This document shows, in pieces, positions 1 to 5,670 of a stretch of 5,670 bases of DNA (positions are counted from its first letter, which is position 1; every line of letters begins with the position of its first letter). Both the position numbers and the translations under genes were made by a program. This DNA comes from Pseudomonadota bacterium (GTDB taxonomy: Bacteria; Desulfobacterota; Desulfarculia; Desulfarculales; JAHJDS01), in the NCBI GenBank assembly GCA_018812395.1, contig JAHJDS010000455.1, positions 1-5,670 on the forward strand. Reading direction: 5' to 3'. The notes beneath the pieces are model-generated. The model was not told where the DNA came from. It worked only from the letters and a program-made list of their open reading frames with translations, and did not search any database.

Positions 1-1613
1 CGCCGGAAAACGGCCCGCCGCTGGTCGAATTCACCGGGGCCGGCCTGGAACTCGGTCACCAGGTCCTGGTGTCCGACCTGACCTGGCGCCTGGGGCCGGG
101 GGAGAACTGGGCCGTCCGGGGCGACAACGGCTCGGGCAAGACCACCCTCCTGCGCCTGGTCCGCGGCGACCTGTGGCCGACCACCGGCCCGGGGACGCGG
201 ACCTATTTTGAGAAAGGACGAATGAGCGCCAGTCCGGTCGGCTTCAAGAGGCGGACCGGGCTGGTGTCGCCCGAATTTTTAGTCCAGTACCGACGATTCG
301 GCTGGAACCCGACCGGCCTCGACGCGGTCTGCACCGGATTTTCCGACACGCCGCTGTTGTACCAGGAGCCAGGGGCCGACCAGAGGCGGCGGGCCCGGGA
401 GATCATGGCCCGCCTGGGCCTGGGCGACCTGGCCGACCGAAGTATGCTCGAGATGTCCCTGGGCCAGGCCAAGAAGGTCCTCCTGGCCCGGGCCCTGGTC
501 AACGACCCGGTCCTGCTGGTCCTCGACGAGTGCCTCGACGGGCTGGACGCGGCCTCGCGGCAGACGATGCTCGACGTCATCCAGGCCCGGGCCGAAAACG
601 GCACCCAGATCCTGTTCGCCACCCACCGGACCGACGAGTTGATCCCGGCCATGACCCACGCCCTGACCCTGCGGGCGGGTCGCATCGTCGATCAAGGCCC
701 GCTGACGGCCCCCGAATCCGGGCCCACGCCCCGGTTCCGTATGGGACGCCGGGCGGGTGCCGTCGCCGCCGGGCAAGGTGGGGCCGGTCGGGACGGGGAC
801 TGGATCATCCGCCTCGAGAACGTGACCGTCGCCCCGGAAGGCAGACCAATCCTGCGCGGCCTGGACTGGACCGTGGCCCCGGGCCAGCACTGGGCGGTGC
901 TCGGCCCCAACGGCGCGGGCAAGACCACCCTGCTCAAACTCTTGGGGGGTGACTATCAGCCGGTCACGGGCGGCCGGATCGGCCGGTTCGGGCCAAGCGG
1001 CCCCCGCAACGTGGCCGAGATCAAGCGGCGAATCGGGTACGTCTCGGCCGAGTTCCAGGCGGCCCACACCTTCGGCCAGACGGTGCGGGAAACGGTCCTG
1101 TCCGGTTTCACGGGCAGCATCGGCCTCCGGGGCCAGGCCACGGCCGGGCAGCGGGCCACGGCCGACGCCCGCCTCGAGGCCTGCGGGTTGAAAGACATGG
1201 CCGACCGGGACGTCCGTTGCCTGTCCTACGGCCAGCTCCGGTTGACTCTCATCGCCCGGGCCATGGTCGCCGGGCCCCGCATCCTGCTGCTGGATGAGCC
1301 CCTGGGCGGCCTGGACGTCGGGTCGAGGCGCGAGGTCCAGGCGCTGATCGCCGCCCTGGCCCGCGGCGGGACGACCGTCATCTACGCCACCCACCAGGAA
1401 CCGCCGTCCTGGGTGACCCACGGGCTGGTCATCGACCAGGGACGGATCGCCCGGGCGGGGGCCGTCGATGAATATGATATTGGCCCGACCGCGGACCGGA
1501 CCCCTCACCTGACCAGGGCGCCATGTAGTCCCAGGCCCGGCCCAGTTCGGTCGCCAGGCCCTCCCGGTCCCCGGCGGCCAGGGGGGCGATCAATGAGTCC
1601 AGCCGGCGCCTGA
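1..1613 (+). CDS. Tandem-domain ABC ATPase, ModF-like (5' partial)
   Basis: The protein has two ATP-binding cassettes in one chain and no membrane segments. The frame is open to the window edge (first full codon at 3), and recognisable cassette sequence (LVEFTGAGLELGHQVLV) precedes the GTG at 69, so the real start lies upstream. Cassette 1 has Walker A GDNGSGKTT (about 120-146), a degenerate signature MSLGQ, Walker B VLLVLDE and H-loop ATHR. Cassette 2 has Walker A GPNGAGKTT (about 903-929), signature LSYGQ, Walker B ILLLDE and H-loop ATHQ. Both catalytic Glu and switch His residues are present, so both sites look hydrolysis-competent. The VSPEF and VSAEF Q-loop regions and the THALTL and THGLVI strands resemble ModF/PhrA proteins, a poorly understood group named for linkage to molybdate transport. 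No molybdate gene is visible here. Cassette homology ends near 1460; the last 50 or so residues are Pro/Arg/Gly-rich read-through over the opposing tyrA. Soluble ATPase is certain, substrate or role is not. Confidence 0.9.
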   Translation, partial: PENGPPLVEFTGAGLELGHQVLVSDLTWRLGPGENWAVRGDNGSGKTTLLRLVRGDLWPTTGPGTRTYFEKGRMSASPVGFKRRTGLVSPEFLVQYRRFGWNPTGLDAVCTGFSDTPLLYQEPGADQRRRAREIMARLGLGDLADRSMLEMSLGQAKKVLLARALVNDPVLLVLDECLDGLDAASRQTMLDVIQARAENGTQILFATHRTDELIPAMTHALTLRAGRIVDQGPLTAPESGPTPRFRMGRRAGAVAAGQGGAGRDGDWIIRLENVTVAPEGRPILRGLDWTVAPGQHWAVLGPNGAGKTTLLKLLGGDYQPVTGGRIGRFGPSGPRNVAEIKRRIGYVSAEFQAAHTFGQTVRETVLSGFTGSIGLRGQATAGQRATADARLEACGLKDMADRDVRCLSYGQLRLTLIARAMVAGPRILLLDEPLGGLDVGSRREVQALIAALARGGTTVIYATHQEPPSWVTHGLVIDQGRIARAGAVDEYDIGPTADRTPHLTRAPCSPRPGPVRSPGPPGPRRPGGRSMSPAGA

Positions 1614-2304
1614 AGGTCTGCAGCGTCTCCAGGGACGCCGGATTCGAGGCGGCGATGTCGGCGAAGAGGGCCGGGGGTTGGCCGCACTGCCCGGCCAGCA
1701 TGTCGATCAGGGCCGGGAACCACTCCCCGGCCAGGGGCAGGTCCCGCTTGAGGTCAAAGCCCAACTCTCGCAAGGAGCCGCCCAGGGCGCCCAGCATCAG
1801 ATGCCTCAGCGTCTGGACCACGGCCATCAATTGATCGTGGCGTGGGGGTTCCATCTCGACCACGCGGGCGCCCTGCCGCGCCAGCCAGGTCCGCACCCGC
1901 TCGGGCCAGACCCGGCCCCGACCGGGGCAAAACACCACCGTTTGGCCGTTTAACGACGGCGTCGCCGGTCCGAACAGCGGATGCAGTCCCACCACCTCGC
2001 CCCGGGCGTGGGCCGTCATGGCCGCCAGAGGACCGGCCTTGAGGGAACAGACGTCCAGGACCACGCCCTCGGGCCGGGTGTGGGGGCCGATCCGGCCCAT
2101 GACCGCGTCGATCTCGGTCAGGGGCACGGCCAGGATCACGACGTGGCGCCGGGCGGCCCGGCAAAAGGCCGCCGGAGGATCGCCCCTCTCGACCGTCACG
2201 ACATCGAAGCCGCGGTCTTCCAGAAAACCGCTCAGCCAGCGCCCCATGCGGCCGCGGCCGCCGATGACGGCCGCCTCCGGCCTGATAAAGCCGGCGTCAT
2301 CCAT
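1429..2304 (-). CDS. tyrA: Prephenate dehydrogenase (TyrA)
   Basis: TyrA oxidatively decarboxylates prephenate to 4-hydroxyphenylpyruvate, the committed step to tyrosine, in the cytoplasm. The 291-residue product has an N-terminal Rossmann fold with GGRGRMG at residues 15-21. An acidic Glu39 at the end of the second strand fits NAD+ preference (inference). HPLFGP lies at 108-113, and a helical segment with HDQLMAVVQTLRH at 156-168 contains His156, which aligns with the catalytic His of E. coli TyrA (EHD.NM..IQALRH). The helical C-terminal half resembles E. coli T-protein through about residue 265. There is no fused chorismate mutase (PheA supplies one) and no ACT domain. ATG at 2304 overlaps the pheA stop by 8 nt (ATGGATGA) without a strong Shine-Dalgarno, suggesting translational coupling. 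The last 26 or so residues are antisense to the ABC gene and look non-homologous. Arogenate use cannot be excluded. Confidence 0.9.
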   Translation of the reverse strand: MDDAGFIRPEAAVIGGRGRMGRWLSGFLEDRGFDVVTVERGDPPAAFCRAARRHVVILAVPLTEIDAVMGRIGPHTRPEGVVLDVCSLKAGPLAAMTAHARGEVVGLHPLFGPATPSLNGQTVVFCPGRGRVWPERVRTWLARQGARVVEMEPPRHDQLMAVVQTLRHLMLGALGGSLRELGFDLKRDLPLAGEWFPALIDMLAGQCGQPPALFADIAASNPASLETLQTFRRRLDSLIAPLAAGDREGLATELGRAWDYMAPWSGEGSGPRSGQYHIHRRPPPGRSVPGR

Positions 2305-3444
2305 GGGAGGCCCCGGTGGTCTCGGCGCTGTCCGCCCCTTCCGGCTCCGGCCGCCCGGCCATGGGATATGAGCCCAGCACCTGGAGGAAGACGGCCCGGC
2401 GTCCCAATTTCTGGAGCACGGCCTCGATCTTCTCCTCCCGGGCGTGTCCCTCGAAGTCTACGAAAAAGGCGTATTCCCACGGCCTCTCCCTGATGGGTCG
2501 CGACTCGATCCGGGTCAGATTGACCCCCCGCTCGGCCAGGGCCCCCAGGGCCCGGTGCAGCGCCCCCGGCCGGTGCGGGAGGCTGAAGATGACCGAGGTC
2601 TTGTCCGCGCCGGTGGGCGGGCCGTCCCGGCGGCCGATCACCCAAAATCGGGTCAGGTTGGGCGCGTTGTCCTGGATGTCGCGGGCCAGGACCTCCAGGC
2701 CGCAGCCCCGAGCGGCCGAGAGGCTGCCGATGGCCGCCCTTCCCGGTTGGCGGGCGGCCTCCTGGACGGCGGCGGTGGTGCTGGTCGTTTCCACGAGCCG
2801 GGCCCGGGGCAGATTGCCCGCCAGCCATTTCCGGCACTGGGCCAGGGCCTGGGGATGGGAGTAGACGGCCTCGATGGCGTCCCGCGCCCGGTCTCCGGCC
2901 ATCAGGACGTGAGAGATGGGCGAAAAAATCTCGCCGCAGATTTTGACCTCGTGGTCCAAAAACAGGTCCAGGGTCAGGTTCACGCCGCCCTGGATCGAGT
3001 TCTCGACCGGAACCACCCCGGCCTGGCACTCGCCCCGGGCCACCTGGTCGAAGACGTCCTCGATCCGCCCCAGGGGCGCGAAGTCGCCGACCGGTCCGAA
3101 GAACTGGACCGCGGCCTGGTGACTGAAGGTGTTTTCCGGCCCTAAAAAAGCGACCCGCCTCGGGGACTGCACCGCCCGGCAGGCGGCGATGATTTCAGTG
3201 AAGACGCCCTCCAGCGCCCCAGGGGACAGCGGACCCCGGTTGCGGGTCGCCATGGCCGCCAGGACCTGACCTTCCCGCTCCGGCGCCGGCACCGGCAGTC
3301 CCTGGGCCGCCTTGGCCCCGCCGATCCTTTGGGCGCATCGGGCCCGTTGGTTGAGCAGGTCCACGATCCGGCGGTCAATGCGGTCGATGGCCGCCCGCTG
3401 GGCCGCGATCTCGGCCCCTTCGGCCCCTCTTGGTTCGGCCCGTC

Positions 3445-3454
<10 letters not shown>
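2297..3454 (-). CDS. pheA: Bifunctional chorismate mutase / prephenate dehydratase (P-protein)
   Basis: PheA converts chorismate to prephenate and then to phenylpyruvate for phenylalanine synthesis. The 385 residues show the full three-domain P-protein order. An AroQ-type chorismate mutase covers about 15-96, with candidate active-site residues Arg20, Arg37, Lys48, Arg60, Glu61 and Gln96 by comparison with E. coli. Prephenate dehydratase covers about 99-275, with FLGPENTFSHQAA, VVPVENSIQGGV, ETTSTTAAV (222-230) and the catalytic NLTRF motif (266-270). An ACT domain covers about 285-365, with the phenylalanine-binding GALH (297-300) and ESRP (317-320) motifs, so feedback inhibition by Phe is expected. 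The length is normal for the family. Start ATG at 3454 has a GGAGG Shine-Dalgarno six bases upstream, inside the end of aroF; the two genes overlap by 10 nt. The stop overlaps the tyrA start. The C-terminal 20 residues after the ACT domain are a hydrophilic tail with no clear counterpart. Confidence 0.96.
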
Positions 3455-4395
<941 letters not shown>

Positions 4396-4403
4396 GATCT
4401 CGA

Positions 4404-4411
4404 CTCCTTCT
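4404..4411 (-). promoter_or_regulatory. Ribosome binding site of aroF
   Basis: AGAAGGAG on the minus strand lies eight bases before the ATG at 4395, downstream of the terminator hairpin. It decides the aroF start in favour of 4395 over the in-frame TTG at 4443. Confidence 0.85.
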
Positions 4412-4435
4412 GCGAAAACCGTTCGTCCGCGGCCG

Positions 4436-4481
4436 AAAAACAAAGGCCGCGGGCAGTTCGTCCTGGTCTGCCCGCGGCCTT
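4436..4481 (-). terminator. Intrinsic terminator of the attenuator upstream of aroF
   Basis: On the minus strand a perfect 14-bp inverted repeat (AAGGCCGCGGGCAG at 4468-4481, its complement at 4443-4456) encloses an 11-nt loop. It runs into the U-rich tract TTTGTTTTT (stem end plus 4436-4442). This is a textbook Rho-independent terminator. It lies between aroB and aroF, and only 40 nt of very GC-rich sequence remain before the aroF start, with no room for an obvious promoter. Transcripts of aroF-pheA-tyrA must therefore pass through it, which makes it a conditional terminator and not the end of an aroB unit. Confidence 0.88.
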
Positions 4482-4527
4482 GAGGAAATTTGCCTTGCCT
4501 GGGCGTTAGACCTCCTCGGCCGACGGG
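4471..4527 (-). promoter_or_regulatory. Candidate antiterminator pairing
   Basis: The leader segment CCCGTCGGCC (minus strand, 4527-4518; the last base of Tyr47 through Ala50 codons) can pair with GGCCGCGGG in the 5' arm of the terminator (4479-4471). The result is nine GC pairs with one bulged U. Because this uses the terminator arm, the two structures exclude each other. A ribosome stalled near Tyr42-Phe43 would leave the segment free, while one reaching the stop codon at 4506 would cover it. The fold was read by eye, without energy calculation. Confidence 0.6.
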
Positions 4528-4667
4528 TAGACTCCATAGAAATAGGGGCGATAGCCGCCCCAGAAGGGAAATCGCCCCGTTTCCACCGGGTCGCTGGGGG
4601 CGGACCCGATCATCACTCTGGTCGCCACTCGGCCTCTCTTTGGCCGGGCCATTCCTTTAAGAGCCAT
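4506..4667 (-). CDS. Aromatic-rich leader peptide (Phe/Tyr/Trp attenuator)
   Basis: This 53-codon ORF precedes the terminator. Its C-terminal part reads FPFWGGYRPYFYGVY (residues 33-47), with three Phe, one Trp and four Tyr in 15 codons. That matches the control-codon clusters of leader peptides such as those of pheA and trp operons. The stop TAA (4508-4506) lies 24 nt before the terminator stem. ATG 4667 overlaps the aroB stop by 11 nt and has a GAGGTGGAG purine tract upstream, so its translation may be coupled to aroB. An internal ATG (4613, codon 19) would give a 35-codon version but has a poorer ribosome site. The first 30 residues are basic and unremarkable, and long for a leader peptide. 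Three of four Tyr codons are TAT in a genome that mostly uses TAC. I know no family for the peptide; a stable small protein remains possible, but position and codons favour a sensor of charged aromatic tRNAs. Confidence 0.72.
   Translation of the reverse strand: MALKGMARPKRGRVATRVMIGSAPSDPVETGRFPFWGGYRPYFYGVYPSAEEV
4545..4578 (-). promoter_or_regulatory. Candidate pause hairpin within the leader ORF
   Basis: GGGGCGAT (minus strand, 4578-4571) and ATCGCCCC (4552-4545) form a perfect 8-bp inverted repeat whose 18-nt loop carries the Phe-Pro-Phe-Trp codons. A tighter alternative pairs GGGGCG (4561-4556) with CGCCCC (4550-4545) across a 5-nt loop. Either could act as the RNA polymerase pause that synchronises transcription with the leading ribosome in classic attenuators. 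This is inference from sequence symmetry only. Confidence 0.45.
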
Positions 4668-5670
4668 TTCGCTCCACCTCCAGCCGGGCGACGGCGGTCG
4701 CCAACTCGTCCCGGGTGACGTCGTCCGCCAGCCGGGCCCGGCCCGGTCCTTCCAGCAGCACGAACCTGATTCGCCCACCGCGATTCTTCTTGTCGTTGCG
4801 CATCAGCGCCCAGGCCTCATCCGGGGTCGGGGGCGTCAGGCCGCCCGGGAGCAGCGGGGCCAGGGTCTGACCGATCCTCCGGGCCTGTTCCGGGTCGATC
4901 AGTCCCCGGCCCAGGGACAGCTCGGCGGCGACCAGGATGCCCTGGGCCACGGCCCGGCCGTGACTGACCCGGAATCGGTGATGACCCTCGACGGCGTGGC
5001 CGTAGGTGTGGCCCAGGTTGAGGATGCTTCGGAGGCCGCCTTCCTTGAAGTCGATCCCGACCACGTCGGCCTTGGCCTTGGCCGACATGACCGCCACCCG
5101 GGCCAGGGCCTCGAGATCGCCGGCCAGGAGTTCCTTGATCCGCGTCTCGACCAGTTCGGCCAGGCCCGGGTCGGCCACCAGGCCGGTCTTGTAGGCCTCG
5201 ACCAGGCCCTCGGCGATCTGCCGTCGCGGCAGCGTGGACAGGGCCGTCACGTCCAGGATCACCGCCCGGGGGGCGGTAAAACAGCCGACCATGTTCTTGG
5301 ATCGGCCGAGGTTCACTCCGGCCTTGCCGCCGATGGCGGCGTCGACGCACCCCACCAGCGACGTCGAGGCCAAGATGAAGTCAAGGCCCCGCTTGTAGGT
5401 GGCGGCCACAAAGGCCCCCAGGTCGGTGATCATCCCGCCGCCCACGGCCACCAGAAGGTCCCGGCGTTCGACGCCGGCTGTGAGCAGGGCCTCATAAATT
5501 CGCCGGGCCGAGGTCAGGCTCTTGGAGCGCTCGCCCGGGGCGACAATCATCTCGTTGGGGCGGCCCAGGGCCTGCCAATAGCGGTCCAGGTGCAGCCCGG
5601 CCACCCGACGCTCGCTCAGAAGCACCACCCGGCGGTCCCGGACCAGTTCGGTGGCCACCAGTTCCCCGCG
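4657..5670 (-). CDS. aroB: 3-dehydroquinate synthase (5' partial)
   Basis: AroB cyclises DAHP to 3-dehydroquinate, the second shikimate step, using NAD+ and a divalent metal, usually Zn2+. The frame is open to the window edge. An in-frame GTG at 5658 is preceded by further plausible coding (RGEL), so the true start is outside and about 20-30 residues are missing against the usual 350-370. Visible family motifs, in order from the GTG, are GERSKSL (42-48), VGGGMITDLGAFVAATYKRG (72-91, NAD binding and core), the D..IGGK..VN and KNMVG.F..P block, EGLVEAYKTG (metal-ligand Glu), LNLGHTYGHAVE and SHGRAVAQG (metal-ligand His residues), and NDKKNRGG near the C-terminus. ASTSL replaces the more usual PTTLL-like sequence. 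The stop at 4657-4659 lies inside the start of the leader ORF. It is the first visible gene of the aromatic operon and is transcribed before the attenuator. Confidence 0.94.
   Translation of the reverse strand, partial: RGELVATELVRDRRVVLLSERRVAGLHLDRYWQALGRPNEMIVAPGERSKSLTSARRIYEALLTAGVERRDLLVAVGGGMITDLGAFVAATYKRGLDFILASTSLVGCVDAAIGGKAGVNLGRSKNMVGCFTAPRAVILDVTALSTLPRRQIAEGLVEAYKTGLVADPGLAELVETRIKELLAGDLEALARVAVMSAKAKADVVGIDFKEGGLRSILNLGHTYGHAVEGHHRFRVSHGRAVAQGILVAAELSLGRGLIDPEQARRIGQTLAPLLPGGLTPPTPDEAWALMRNDKKNRGGRIRFVLLEGPGRARLADDVTRDELATAVARLEVERNGS

Noticed and set aside
1441..1466. GACGG...CCGTC inverted repeat as a terminator between the convergent genes
   Set aside because: The stem is only 5 bp, there is no U-tract on either strand, and it lies inside the coding overlap.
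279..1508. 409-codon open frame antisense to the ABC-ATPase gene
   Set aside because: Long antisense frames are expected in GC-rich coding DNA. The translation has no recognisable domain, while the sense frame has two complete ATPase cassettes.
4396..4443. Extended aroF start at TTG 4443
   Set aside because: The extra 16 codons run over the terminator U-tract and hairpin edge, and no ribosome site precedes the TTG, whereas ATG 4395 has AGAAGGAG at good spacing.
4436..4481. Simple end-of-transcript terminator for an aroB operon with a separate aroF promoter
   Set aside because: Only 40 nt lie between the U-tract and the aroF ATG, and no promoter-like elements are visible there. The preceding aromatic codons also point to attenuation.
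4506..4778. Longer 90-codon version of the leader ORF starting at 4778
   Set aside because: It would lie largely inside aroB in another frame. ATG 4667 at the aroB stop, with a purine-rich ribosome site, is the more sensible start.

Overview
This 5.67-kb, very GC-rich window holds a minus-strand aromatic amino acid operon that meets, tail to tail, a plus-strand ABC-ATPase gene. The short-overlap gene packing, the type I-beta DAHP synthase, the bifunctional chorismate mutase-prephenate dehydratase and a separate TyrA resembling the dehydrogenase half of the E. coli T-protein suggest a high-GC proteobacterium-like lineage. Desulfobacterota (former Deltaproteobacteria) is my best guess. That placement is an inference from gene content and not a demonstrated identity.

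Layout from left to right: (1) positions 1-1613, plus strand, a tandem ATP-binding-cassette protein of the ModF type, missing its 5' end. (2) positions 1429-2304, minus strand, tyrA, whose 3' end overlaps the ABC gene by 185 bp. (3) positions 2297-3454, minus strand, pheA. (4) positions 3445-4395, minus strand, aroF-type DAHP synthase. (5) positions 4396-4656, a regulatory stretch, into which a 53-codon leader ORF (4506-4667) runs from the aroB stop. (6) positions 4657-5670, minus strand, aroB, missing its 5' end. Transcription order is aroB, leader, aroF, pheA, tyrA, with overlaps at aroB/leader (11 nt), aroF/pheA (10 nt) and pheA/tyrA (8 nt).

The enzymes form a coherent route. AroF makes DAHP, AroB closes it to 3-dehydroquinate, PheA takes chorismate to prephenate and phenylpyruvate, and TyrA takes prephenate to 4-hydroxyphenylpyruvate. 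The middle shikimate steps are not in the window.

The most interesting element is a probable ribosome-mediated transcription attenuator inside the operon. The leader ORF ends in a stretch with 8 aromatic codons in 15 (3 Phe, 1 Trp, 4 Tyr). It is followed after 24 nt by a perfect 14-bp GC-rich hairpin and a U-rich tract. An upstream segment in the leader can pair with the 5' arm of that hairpin, giving an antiterminator. The design would let aroB be transcribed without this control while aroF-pheA-tyrA respond to charged Phe/Tyr/Trp tRNA. The DAHP synthase also appears to lack the N-terminal ferredoxin-like regulatory domain seen in some relatives, which fits control at the RNA level. Attenuation as a mechanism is well known. 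What may be new is this intra-operonic arrangement with a mixed aromatic leader coupled to aroB.
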